Shown: in pieces, positions 29,490-37,871 of the stretch | Layout: each line of letters opens with the position of its first letter | How positions within the stretch are numbered: the first letter of the stretch is position 1 | Source: RI-231 sp041394905 | GTDB taxonomy: Bacteria > Acidobacteriota > Terriglobia > Bryobacterales > UBA6623 | Assembly: GCA_041394905.1 (NCBI GenBank) | Contig: JAWKHJ010000003.1 | Span: forward strand, 62,001 to 126,000 | Reading direction: 5' to 3' | DNA length: 64,000 nt | Translations under genes and position numbers: made by a program | Notes under the pieces: model-generated | Told to the model about the DNA's origin: nothing | What the model saw: the letters and a program-made list of their open reading frames with translations, nothing else | Database searches by the model: none

Positions 29490-29918
29490 ATGGCGACAAA
29501 AAGCAAACCGAGCACCACAAAGAAGAAGGCGTCAACGCCGCCGCAGGAATGGCTACCTCCCGTGCTGCTGGGATGGTTAGTCCCTGGTGGCGGGCACTTC
29601 TATTTGAAGCGCTGGAATCACGGCGGACTGTTGCTGTTCTCGGTTTTGGGGATGTTCCTGTTTGGGCTGATGATGCGCGGCCGGATGTTCGTGCCCGAGG
29701 GCGGCAGCCTGTTCAACGCCATTGTCACGTACGGAGGATACGCGGCCGATCTGGCCAGCGGTCTGCCGTACTTCCTCTCGGTCTGGCTCGGCTATGAACA
29801 GCCCTACCTGGCCCAGCCGCAAGCCGACTACGGCACCAAGTTCTTGGTTTGCGCCGGGCTGCTGAACATCTTGGCGATGGTAGACGCCTACGAGATCGCG
29901 ACGGGAGAGAAAGCCTAA
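29490..29918 (+). CDS. Small multi-pass membrane protein (DUF6677-like)
   Basis: This intact 142-residue protein begins with a basic, Thr/Ser/Lys-rich cytoplasmic tail (MATKSKPSTTKKKAS). Three or four membrane segments follow: LPPVLLGWLVPGGGHFYL, GGLLLFSVLGMFLFGLM, YGGYAADLASGLPYFLSVW and FLVCAGLLNILAMVDAYEI. The GW(L)VPGGGHFYLKRW motif is like that of DUF6677 and TM2-like acidobacterial proteins. I am not certain of that family name. Its stop codon overlaps the next gene's ATG (TAATG), which points to coupled translation. The function is unknown. Confidence 0.72.
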   Translation: MATKSKPSTTKKKASTPPQEWLPPVLLGWLVPGGGHFYLKRWNHGGLLLFSVLGMFLFGLMMRGRMFVPEGGSLFNAIVTYGGYAADLASGLPYFLSVWLGYEQPYLAQPQADYGTKFLVCAGLLNILAMVDAYEIATGEKA

Positions 29919-30100
29919 TGTTCCTCAATCTCTCCCATTTGCAGGCAGCGCTGCTTTTCGCCCTGTTCACATCAATCGTGATGGGCGTAGTGGGGCGCGA
30001 CACCGATCCGCAACGTGTGCGGTACGGGCTCTATTGCTTCGGCTGCTTCGTCGCAGCCATCGTCGGCATTTCCTGGATCATGTATCTAGGCCACGGGTAA
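29918..30100 (+). CDS. Small two-helix membrane protein
   Basis: This 60-residue protein starts at the ATG that overlaps the preceding stop. It has two predicted helices, LQAALLFALFTSIVMGVVG and YGLYCFGCFVAAIVGISWIM, joined by a short charged loop (RDTDPQRVR), and ends LGHG. It matches the small partner usually found after the membrane protein upstream. No family is recognised. The coupling suggests the two form a complex. Confidence 0.65.
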   Translation: MFLNLSHLQAALLFALFTSIVMGVVGRDTDPQRVRYGLYCFGCFVAAIVGISWIMYLGHG

Positions 30101-30153
30101 AGGATTACCCGCGACCGAGAAAGGGAAGCGATCAACCGCACGAGCGGTTCTAT

Positions 30154-30546
30154 CTAGCTTTTCTTACGACGGCTGCGCTTGCGCAACGCCGCCACGTCCG
30201 CGATGGTCGTGTTCTTGAGGTAGCTCATGATCGAAGTGCGGATCGGCTTGAAGTTCGGCAGGCCTTCCTGACCGCTTTGCAGATGCTCCAAACCGTCGAG
30301 CGCCTCGACCACATCGAGGATGCGAATTTTAGCGGCGGGCTTGGCTAAGCTGAATCCGCCAGTGGGTCCCTTGGTAGACTTGAGCAGACCGTGGCGCGCG
30401 AGGTTCTGAAGAGTCTTGGCGAGGAAAAACGCCGGCAGGCGTTCCTCTTCGGCGATGACGCGGGCCATGACTTGCTCACCCTCAGAGGCCTCGGCGAGAC
30501 GGCCGAGAGCCTGGATAGCATAGTCGACAGAGCGAGAAAATAGCAT
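30154..30546 (-). CDS. Rrf2 family transcriptional regulator lacking cluster cysteines
   Basis: This intact 130-residue winged-helix regulator has the family start MLFSRSVDYAIQALGRLAEA. The recognition helix FFLAKTLQNLARHGLLKSTK and the wing GPTGGFSLAKPAAKIRILDV follow. The region that binds an Fe-S cluster in IscR or NsrR contains no cysteine at all; it reads LEHLQSGQEGLPNFKPIRTS. It therefore cannot sense redox or NO through the usual cluster. The tail is strongly basic (RKRSRRKKS). It is divergent from the symporter gene. On its own side, ttgccc and tactgt with 16-bp spacing form a possible promoter near 30594-30621. Confidence 0.88.
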   Translation of the reverse strand: MLFSRSVDYAIQALGRLAEASEGEQVMARVIAEEERLPAFFLAKTLQNLARHGLLKSTKGPTGGFSLAKPAAKIRILDVVEALDGLEHLQSGQEGLPNFKPIRTSIMSYLKNTTIADVAALRKRSRRKKS

Positions 30547-30712
30547 TTCGGAGATTACCGTCCTTTTAACTGGAGGGGGTACGCTACAGTAGACCGAGTG
30601 ATGAGGGGGGCAACACGCGGTTGTCGAAAAAACGAGTCTAATATACCACGATAGGATCTCCCCTGCCTAACAGGATAGTCATACCCTTCCGCATTGCATC
30701 CCCATTATTTAC
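30547..30712. promoter_or_regulatory. Divergent Rrf2/symporter control region
   Basis: This 166-bp, relatively AT-rich gap holds the promoters of both genes. On the - strand there is a ttgccc/tactgt pair with 16-bp spacing. On the + strand, ttgtcg (30621-30626) is followed by tatacc (30642-30647) with a short 15-bp spacing. An Rrf2 operator is likely here by analogy with other divergently placed regulators, but I could not identify it. Confidence 0.3.
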
Positions 30713-32449
30713 ATGCAGCTTTCTTTCTTCGACTGGGCGGTTTTGATCGCCTACCTGGGCTTCACTCTAGGGGTCGCGCTCGTACTGCGAAAACGCGCCT
30801 CGAGCGGCATTGAGGAGTTCTTTGTCTCAGGCCGCAATACCCACTGGTGGCTGGCCGGCGTTTCGATGGTTGCAACCACCTTTGCCGCGGACACTCCGTT
30901 GGCGGTAACGGGCATGACGGCGACGGGCGGGGTGGCCGGGAACTGGCTGTGGTGGAACTTCGCGCTCAGTGGGTTGCTGACGACATTCTTCTTCGCGCGG
31001 CTCTGGCGACGCTGCGGTGTGCTAACGGACGTGGAGCTCGCCGAGCTGCGCTATTCAGGCAGGCCGGCGGCTTTTCTGCGCGGCTTTCGGGCAGCTTACC
31101 TGGCGTTTGTCGTGAACGTGATCGTGCTCGGCTGGGTGAACCTGGCGATGGTGAAGATCCTGATGTTGACGCTGGGGATCGACAAGCCGCAAGCAGTGGC
31201 AGCGACGCTGGGTGTAACCGCGTTGACATGTGTCGCAGCAGCCATGGGAGGCCTGCGCGGCGTGCTCATCACCGACATGCTGCAGTTCGTGATCATGCTC
31301 GGCATGGCCATACTGCTGGCGGTCTACGCCGTCAATGGCGTGGGTGGGCTGGATGGATTGCAGACGCGCCTACTGGAGATTGACCCGACCGGCGGACTGA
31401 CCGCTTTTTGGCCGCGTGCGGATTCACCCCTTTTGCCCTTCGCCACGTTGGCGACCTATCTGGCCGTCGTGTGGTGGGGCACGTGGTACCCAGGCTCGGA
31501 GCCGGGCGGCGGAGGCTTCATCGCGCAACGCATGTTCTCGACACGCGATGAACGCGAGGCGCAGTTGGCCACGCTGAGCTTCAACGTGCTGAACTTCTCT
31601 GTGCGGCCCTGGCCCTGGATCCTGGTGGCGCTAGTGGCGCTGGTGGTCTACCCGGACCTGCAGGACAAAGAGGCCGGATACATGCAGGTGATGTTCGACT
31701 ATCTGCCGGCATCGCTGCGCGGGCTGATGTTGGCCGGATTCTTGGCGGCGTTCATGTCGACGGTCAGCACGAATTTGAACTGGGGCGCGGGTTACTTGGT
31801 GAGCGATCTGTACCGCCGCTTTTTGCGGCCAGAGGCGAGCGAAAAGCAACTGATTTCCGCATCGCGCTGGGCGACGGCGCTGCTGGCCGTGCTGGCTTCG
31901 ATCGCAACGTTCTACATGGACTCGATCGCGGGCGCCTGGAAGTGGCTGCTGGCTGCGGGCGCGGGCACCGGGGGTGTCCTGATTCTGCGTTGGTTTTGGT
32001 GGCGGGTAAACGCGTGGAGCGAGATTGCGGCGATGACGGCGGCGGCGGTGATCAGCGCGGCGCTGCAATTCGGCTGGGGCTACGACACCGACAAGCCGCT
32101 CGAGTTCGCTCACGTGATGCTGATTACGGTCTCTCTGACGACGTTGATCTGGGTAGTCATCACGCTGCTGACCAAGCCGGAGCCGGCAGCCAAACTGGAA
32201 TCGTTCTATCGCGTGGCGCGGCCCTACAGGCGCGGGTGGGCGCCAGTGGCCGCGGCTGCGCCGGACGTGCATCCGCAAACGGGCGCGATACGGGATTTCC
32301 AAGGATGGATCGCCTCGTGCGCGCTGGTCTACTGTTCCCTGTTCGGCGTGGGCAAGCTCTTGCTGGCGAACGCGAGCGCGGCGGCGCCGTGGCTCCTCGT
32401 GACGGTCGTTTCGGCGGTTTGGGTCGCTCGCTGCGTGCGCGAGTCCTAG
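30713..32449 (+). CDS. Sodium:solute symporter (SSS family)
   Basis: This intact 578-residue inner-membrane transporter has about 13-14 helices. It starts MQLSFFDWAVLIAYLGFTLG. Family marks are the EEFFVSGRNTHWWLAGVSM segment (first helices), the TFAADTPLAVTGM region near the Na+ site, and GFLAAFMSTVSTNLNWGAGY near residue 345, the conserved helix 8 with S-T-V-S-T for the second Na+ site. The loop WGTWYPGSEPGGGGFIAQRM is typical of the sugar/sialic-acid-like subgroup common in acidobacteria and Bacteroidetes. It likely imports a sugar or organic acid with Na+. The only linked regulator is the divergent Rrf2 protein. Confidence 0.9.
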   Translation: MQLSFFDWAVLIAYLGFTLGVALVLRKRASSGIEEFFVSGRNTHWWLAGVSMVATTFAADTPLAVTGMTATGGVAGNWLWWNFALSGLLTTFFFARLWRRCGVLTDVELAELRYSGRPAAFLRGFRAAYLAFVVNVIVLGWVNLAMVKILMLTLGIDKPQAVAATLGVTALTCVAAAMGGLRGVLITDMLQFVIMLGMAILLAVYAVNGVGGLDGLQTRLLEIDPTGGLTAFWPRADSPLLPFATLATYLAVVWWGTWYPGSEPGGGGFIAQRMFSTRDEREAQLATLSFNVLNFSVRPWPWILVALVALVVYPDLQDKEAGYMQVMFDYLPASLRGLMLAGFLAAFMSTVSTNLNWGAGYLVSDLYRRFLRPEASEKQLISASRWATALLAVLASIATFYMDSIAGAWKWLLAAGAGTGGVLILRWFWWRVNAWSEIAAMTAAAVISAALQFGWGYDTDKPLEFAHVMLITVSLTTLIWVVITLLTKPEPAAKLESFYRVARPYRRGWAPVAAAAPDVHPQTGAIRDFQGWIASCALVYCSLFGVGKLLLANASAAAPWLLVTVVSAVWVARCVRES

Positions 32450-32461
32450 GCTTACGCGAAA

Positions 32462-32481
32462 CCCGGGCATCGCTGCCCGGG
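32462..32481. terminator. GC-rich hairpin between convergent genes
   Basis: Perfect 8-bp stem cccgggca/tgcccggg around tcgc. It is 13 bp after the symporter stop and 16 bp from the stop of the convergent secreted-protein gene. It has no U-run. It resembles the element at 14017-14036 in placement and in its gcccgggc edge, so it may be a shared extragenic palindrome that serves as a two-way terminator. Confidence 0.6.
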
Positions 32482-32496
32482 CTCGGTTCAGAAAAG

Positions 32497-35135
32497 CTAG
32501 CGGATCGAAACCGTGACTGGGACGGACTGGTGACCTTCGAGTTGAAGCACCAGAGGCTGGTCGCCAGTCTGGGTGAAGTAGTTCGGCTCGAGGATGAGTT
32601 GCGAGACGCCGACCATGCCGGGCGCCAGCGCAAGGAAGGTCACCTTCGCTTCTTGTCCCGCAATGAAGGCGCGGGCCTTGGCTGGTGCGTAGATCAGCGG
32701 GCTGACGTCGGCGGCGCGACCGCTCGGCCACTCCGGCGCGACCCTGCCCTGTCCAGTGAAAAAGACCGTCAGCGGGGCCAGGCGCGGATGCGGGTTGTCT
32801 GTCGAGTTGGTCGTGCCGTCGGCATTGAGCGCCATCGCGTGGCCGCTCGCGTCGCTGAACACGCCCGGCGCCGCGGGGGTGAGCTGGACCGAAACGATCT
32901 GGCTGCGGATGCCGCCGATGGCGATGACGACGCGCACTTCCGCGCGGCCGACGGTCTCAAACGGCATCTGGAACTGGATCTCGGTGTCGCTCACGCTGAC
33001 GAGCGGCGCTTCGGCGATGAGGCCGCCCCATGTCTCGTAGACGAGCACCTTGACGCCGCCAAGCTCAGTCGGCAGTTGGTCTCCTCGGCGGCCTTCATAG
33101 CTGGCTTGCAAGCCGCCGGCCGGGCCGCCCAAGTCGGTTCCGTGAATCTTCGCTAGCGAACCGGCCGTGAGCAGCGGCTGGCCCGAGGCGGCGTTGACGA
33201 CCGCGCCCTGGCTGATTTGGGGCGTCGGGTATGGCTGCGCGGCCAGGCTCAGGTGGCCTTGGATGACCGCGGGCGGAACCGTCGTGCCCAATGCACGGAC
33301 GAGGATCTGGAAGGGATATTCGCCGCCGGCGAGCTCTTCGGTGTCGATCGAGACTTCGACCTCGGACGATGGAACGCCTTCGCTCTGAGACAGATGCACA
33401 CGCCCGGCGATGTCACCCACGACTTCCGCGCCCCACTCCGAGGGCGGACCTGAGGCGCTGATCTGGATGGTTTGCGCCTCCGGCGGCGCCTGTGTGGCGA
33501 CTGCACTGAAGCGCAGCGTGCCCGGAAGCGCCGTGATCGTCTGCGGCAGCGGCGGCGTGTCGGCCGTCAGCAGCGCGAAGTTGTCGAGCGAATTGCGCTC
33601 CCAACCGTCGGCGTGCTCGGCGCTGACCTCGATGCGCACGACGTTGCCGAGCACCGCCTCAAATGGGGCGGCGCCGGACTCGCGCGTCCAAGCCGAAGCG
33701 ACCAGAGGCGCGGATTGACGGCCCCACAGCCCAACCGGCGGAGCGCCGTCCCAGCGGTAAACCGAACCGGCGCCCATGATCCAGATGTGGACCGGCTTGG
33801 TCGCACCAAACTCCGGACCAGTGGCGCATGTCGAACTCAAAACGGGCGTCCTGCAGATTGCTGTAGATGCCCAGGTACTCTTGCGGCGCCACGAACGCGT
33901 CGTCGCGCGGACCGCCGTTTTCGGGTTCCTCGGCCATCACCAGACGTCCGCCAGGGTTGCCCTCGTCCTCGGCCCAGCGCAGCTCGGATCGGGTATCGCC
34001 GACGCTTGCGCCCGGGATAGAGAGGTCCGCAGGGTAGTTACGGGTCCAGTTGTCGAAACCGGCCGAGAAGGTGGTGACGGTAGGCAGGACGTCAACGGCC
34101 GGCCGGTCGCCGCGGTTGAGGATCTGCACGTTGTCGAGGCCGCTCATGCCGCCGTTGACCACGAAGGTCGAACGGATCTCGATGCGCTTGGGCTTGGACA
34201 TAGTGGCCTGCCAGCCGCCGTCGCCGGCGAAGCGGCGCCACATGTCCTGGCGAATCGGTGCCGAGACGTGCATCCAGACGGGCGGCACGCTCTCTGTCCA
34301 GAAGTTCCATTCGTACGGAATGGGCGGAGGCGGATAACCGGTCCAGCTCCAGCCGCCGTTCTCGCCATAAACGCGCACTTCGACGAAGTTGTGCGGCACG
34401 CTCAGGCCGGTGAGCCGGGCGACGTCGAACTCGATGCGTCCGTCGTCGAGCGCGAGCAGGTCGACGAGAACTTTTGCGGCGCGACGAAGAACTCATCGGC
34501 GCCGAAGGCGCTGTCCGCGATGGCGATGAAGCCGTCAGGGTTCCCGCGCTCCTCAAAGTAGTAGAAGCGGGAAGACGAATCGCCGACGTTGCCGCCGACC
34601 CCGCCGTCAGTCACCGAACGGTTCCAGCCTTCGGCGTCCGAGTCGAAATCAGACTCGACGACCGGGTAGAGGTCTCAACCGGTCCCCCGCCGACGGTGGC
34701 CTTGAGGAAACCTTCAAAAGCGAGGTCTTCGGCTCGCCGCAGGAAGCCGATGTGATAGATCCCGGGCGTGATCGGGGGGTGATCGGTCGGGCCGATCACG
34801 AGCCGCGCCATGCCCAGATTGTTCGGCATGGTGAAGTGGTCGGCTCGGTCGGGGCTGTAGGTCGGATTCCCGGTAAGAGGGTGAATGCCGACGTCCAAGC
34901 CGTTTCGGGCCATCAGTTCGACCGGGGTTCCGGGCGTGGATTGGAATTCGATGACAAGCGAAGTCGCCCCAGGTGGAACGAGAACGCTATAACCATCGGC
35001 CCCGTTGACGGAAGAGAGATCGTCTCCGGATTGCGCTACGACCCGGACCTGACTGCCATTGGTGAGCAGGGTCTGGGCCGCCGCCGGCGAGGCGGCGAGA
35101 GCAACGAGGAGCAAGCCCGTCAAAGCGGGGCGCAA
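32497..35135 (-). CDS. Large secreted multidomain protein: PPC-like, two laminin-B-like repeats, TIGR03437 C-terminus (frameshifted)
   Basis: This is an exported protein of about 875 residues. The signal peptide is MRPALTGLLLVALAASPAAA. Residues about 25-160 look like a bacterial pre-peptidase C-terminal (PPC) domain (YSVLVPPGATSLVIEF). Two similar repeats follow: FYYFEERGNPDGFIAIAD with FFVAPQKF, and ELRWAEDEGNPGGRLVMAEE with AFVAPQEYLGIYSN. They match the laminin B (domain IV) pattern of GNPGGY followed by F-x-A-P-x-x-F/Y-x-G. A beta-sandwich domain is next, then the Solibacter C-terminal domain with SQGAVVNAASGQPLLTAG, EIQFQMPFETVGRAEVRVVI and FFTGQGRVAPEWPSGRAAD. Shifts lie near 34640, 34470 and 33830. 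It is probably a cell-surface or matrix protein. Confidence 0.78.
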
Positions 35136-35368
35136 GCTCGAGGGGGTAACTGGCGCCTAGTCATCGGGATATTCATGCCCATCATGGGGGCGTCCCGAAA
35201 GAGCGGGAATCGGGGGTTCACCTAAGTCGGTTTGCGCTTTTGGCTTACCGGATTCCGGGGGCGGGATACGCGCTGGAAAGGCGGCGCGAAAAACCGGAAA
35301 AGGATGTCCCGTTTCGTACGTAGAGGTTTATACTGGCTGTTCTTCTTGGCGGAGGAGGGAAACTAGGA
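35136..35368. promoter_or_regulatory. Divergent intergenic region, secreted protein and NfeD genes
   Basis: This 233-bp gap must carry the promoters of both divergent genes. There are small stems, for example cccgctctttcggg on the - strand near 35195-35210. A run that includes gcaaacc suggested a c-di-GMP riboswitch, but the conserved core is absent. I see no other clear signal. Confidence 0.3.
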
Positions 35369-35798
35369 GTGGCTTGGTGGATCTGGATGTTGGCTGGATT
35401 GGCCCTGGCGGGTCTGGAGCTGGCTTCGGGCGGCGACTTTTTCCTGTTGCTGCTGGGCGTATCCGCCATGCTGGTCAGCCTGTGCGTCGCGATCGGCGTC
35501 GCGAATCCGTTTTGGGCAGGTTGCGCTCTATTGCGTGTTCTGCTGGGTGACGGTGTTTTGGCTGCGCAACAAGCTGAAGGCGCGCTTTCATGCGCCGAGG
35601 AACGGTGAGGAAGTGGACGCCCTGGTGGGGCAGCGAGCGGTGGCGCTCCAGGACCTTGCCGAGGGCGCCTTAGGAAAGGTGGAGTTGCGCGGCACGACCT
35701 GGAACGCGCGCAACGCCGGAACGCTGCCCCTGATGCTGGGCTCGGGCTGCCGCGTGAAGCGCGTGGATGGGCTGACGCTCTACGTCGAACGGGAGTAG
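35369..35798 (+). CDS. NfeD-like membrane protein (short form, one frameshift)
   Basis: This is a short NfeD-family protein of about 143 residues from a GTG at 35369, preceded by a good ggagg site at 35351-35355. Two or three membrane helices (MWWIWMLAGLALAGLELASG-like start, then FFLLLLGVSAMLVSLCVAIG) are followed, after a frameshift near 35515, by WVTVFWLRNKLKARF. The C-terminal OB-fold domain reads VDALVGQRAVALQDLAEGAL to VKRVDGLTLYVERE. It lacks the ClpP-like protease domain of long NfeD proteins. It precedes a paraslipin gene by 40 bp, the classic NfeD-SPFH pair involved in membrane microdomain organisation. Confidence 0.82.
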
Positions 35799-35838
35799 GA
35801 CGGCGGGGAAAACGGGCCGAAACAGGAGAGATCAAATC

Positions 35839-36753
35839 ATGGAAATGGGAATCATCGTTCTGGTCGTCATCGCGATTCTGATCATGGTGGTCGTCGCAAA
35901 GACGGCAATCGTGGTGCCGCAGCAGAGCGTGTTCGTGGTGGAGCGGCTGGGCCGCTACGCAGGAACGCTCGACGCCGGGTTCCACATCCTGGTGCCGTTC
36001 GTCGACGTGATCCGCTATCGCCACTCGCTCAAGGTGAACGCATTCGACATCCCGGAGCAGGTCTGCATTACGCGTGACAACGTGCAGGTAACCGTCGACG
36101 GCGTGCTTTACCTGAAAGTGATGGACGCCGAGCGGGCATCCTACGGCATTTCCAACTACGTGTTCGCGATCTCGCAGCTTGCGCAAACCACGTTGCGCAG
36201 TGAGATCGGCAAGATCGATCTCGACCGCACGTTCGAAGAGCGGACGGTGATCAACGCGGCGATCGTGGGCGAGCTCGACAAGGCGACCGAATCGTGGGGC
36301 GTTAAGGTGCTGCGCTACGAGATCAAGAACATCACGCCGCCACGCGACGTGATCGAGGCGATGGAAAAGCAGATGCGCGCCGAGCGTGAGAAGCGCGCCC
36401 GCGTGCTCGAGTCGGAAGGTTTCCGCGACGCGGCGATCAACAACGCCGAGGGCGAAAAGCAGAAAACGATCAAGGACTCGGAAGCGCGCAAGCAGAAGCA
36501 GATCAACGAAGCCGAGGGCGAAGGCGCGGCGATCCTGACCGTGGCCGAAGCGACTGCCGAAGGCCTTCGACGAGTAGCGGGCGCCATCAACGAGCCCGGC
36601 GGGTTCGAAGCGGTGCAGCTACGCGTCGCGGAGGATTACATCGAGAAGTTCGGCGCGCTCGCCAGGACGAACAATACGATGATTCTACCGGCGAACCTGG
36701 CGGATGTCGCATCGATCATCACGACGGCAATGTCGGCCGTGAAGCAGAAGTAG
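35839..36753 (+). CDS. SPFH/band-7 protein, paraslipin (YbbK/QmcA-like)
   Basis: This intact 304-residue membrane-anchored scaffold has one N-terminal helix (residues about 3-23), then the SPFH domain with IVVPQQSVFVVERLGRYAGT, DAGFHILVPFVDVIRYRHSL and VQVTVDGVLYLKVMDAERAS. It continues YVFAISQLAQTTLRSEIGKI and WGVKVLRYEIKNITPPRDVI. A long E/A/K-rich coiled coil (about 175-245) follows, and then the paraslipin C-terminal IEKFGALARTNNTMILPANL. A clear aggaga site precedes the ATG. It would oligomerise into membrane microdomains together with the NfeD protein encoded just upstream. Confidence 0.93.
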   Translation: MEMGIIVLVVIAILIMVVVAKTAIVVPQQSVFVVERLGRYAGTLDAGFHILVPFVDVIRYRHSLKVNAFDIPEQVCITRDNVQVTVDGVLYLKVMDAERASYGISNYVFAISQLAQTTLRSEIGKIDLDRTFEERTVINAAIVGELDKATESWGVKVLRYEIKNITPPRDVIEAMEKQMRAEREKRARVLESEGFRDAAINNAEGEKQKTIKDSEARKQKQINEAEGEGAAILTVAEATAEGLRRVAGAINEPGGFEAVQLRVAEDYIEKFGALARTNNTMILPANLADVASIITTAMSAVKQK

Positions 36754-36778
36754 GGCAGCTGACCGGCGCGAGCGTTGC

Positions 36779-37855
36779 TCAGGGCTTGAAGAGCATTTGG
36801 GCGTATTCGTCGAGGTAGTAACGCCAGTTCGACCACGTGTGCCCGCCTTCGGTGACGGTGTAGATGTGGTCGATTCCCTTCTCCGTCAACAACTTGTCGA
36901 GGGCGTTGGCAGACTCGAAGACGAAATCGGTATTCCCGCAGCCGAGGTAGAGGACTTCCAGCTTTTCGTTGATCTTGGCGGCGTCCATATCTTCGATGCC
37001 CTGGTTGCGGCCGCCGCCGCTGAAGGCCGCGACATAGCGAAACAGATCCAGGTTGCCCAGGCCGATGTGGAGTGAGTGGCCTGAACCCATCGAGAGCCCG
37101 GCGATGGCGCGATTGGCACGGTCGGTCTTCACGCGGTAGAGCTTCTCGGCGAGCGGCTTGACGTCGTGGAGCAGGTCCTTCTCGAAGTCGAGCGTCGGGT
37201 CGCCGCCTTCGCGCTGAGGCACGTGGCCGTAAGGCATGACGACGACCATCGGGACGGCCTTCTTGTCGGCGATCAGGTTGTCGAGGATCATGTCGGCGCG
37301 GCCGACGGTGGTCCACTGGGTCTCTCCTCCCCCGCCGCCGTGGAAGAGATAGAGCACGGGATATTTCTGCGAACCGCTCACATAGCCAGGCGGCGTATAG
37401 ACGCGGAACTGGCGCACGACGCCAAGTGATTTGGAGTGGTAGGTGTGCTGGTGCACCGTGCCGTGGGGCACGTCGCGAATGGAATCAAAGCGAGGCTTGT
37501 CGGCGGGGACGTCGACGTAGCTTGTCGGGCCCCATGTGCGGCGGATGAGGTTGCGGTTGGCAGGATCGGGGATGCGCGGTCCGTCGTCGATGGAAGCCGT
37601 AGTCGTAGACGCCAGCCAGCGGTCCCACGGTGAGGCTCCAGACGCCCTCGGGGCCTTTGACGAGGTTTGGGACCGAGCGCTCCATCAGATTGCCGTCGAC
37701 GACGGTGATCTAGGCGCGGGGCCTGATGCGGAAGGTGACGCGGCGATCGGGATGGACTTCCGCGAGTCGGGCTGGGTCACCCGGACGGCCGGAGAAGGTT
37801 GCGCGTACGCGGGAGGCCGCTCGCCAGCAAGACGAGAGGCGAACAGGTTTCGCAT
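36779..37855 (-). CDS. Exported carbohydrate esterase with N-terminal Ig-like/CBM48-like domain (frameshifted)
   Basis: This is an alpha/beta-hydrolase of the enterochelin-esterase/feruloyl-esterase (CE1-like) group, about 355 residues. From ATG 37855 a broken signal peptide (MRNLFAS, then PPAYAQP) leads to an E-set-like domain with NLVKGPEGVWSLTVGPLAGV and YDYGF. The catalytic domain has FRVYTPPGYVSGSQKYPVLY, the oxyanion LFHGGGGGETQW, the nucleophile elbow AIAGLSMGSGHSLH, YLGCGNTDFVFESANAL and the catalytic histidine in VTEGGHTWSNWRYYL. Shifts lie near 37800, 37700, 37590 and 37475; the catalytic part is intact. Such enzymes remove acyl or aromatic esters from polysaccharides. It follows the EPS locus by 16 bp, so it may trim acyl groups of that polymer. 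Confidence 0.8.
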
Positions 37856-37871
37856 AGCTAGACTACTACAC

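Noticed and set aside
35136..35240. Possible c-di-GMP (GEMM) riboswitch before the large secreted-protein gene
   Set aside because: A gcaaacc string and a later gggacgc are present on the - strand, but their spacing is too long and the conserved core and tetraloop receptor are missing.
36400..36560. Repetitive codon stretch in the paraslipin gene as a repeat element
   Set aside because: It is the normal E/A/K coiled coil of SPFH proteins.
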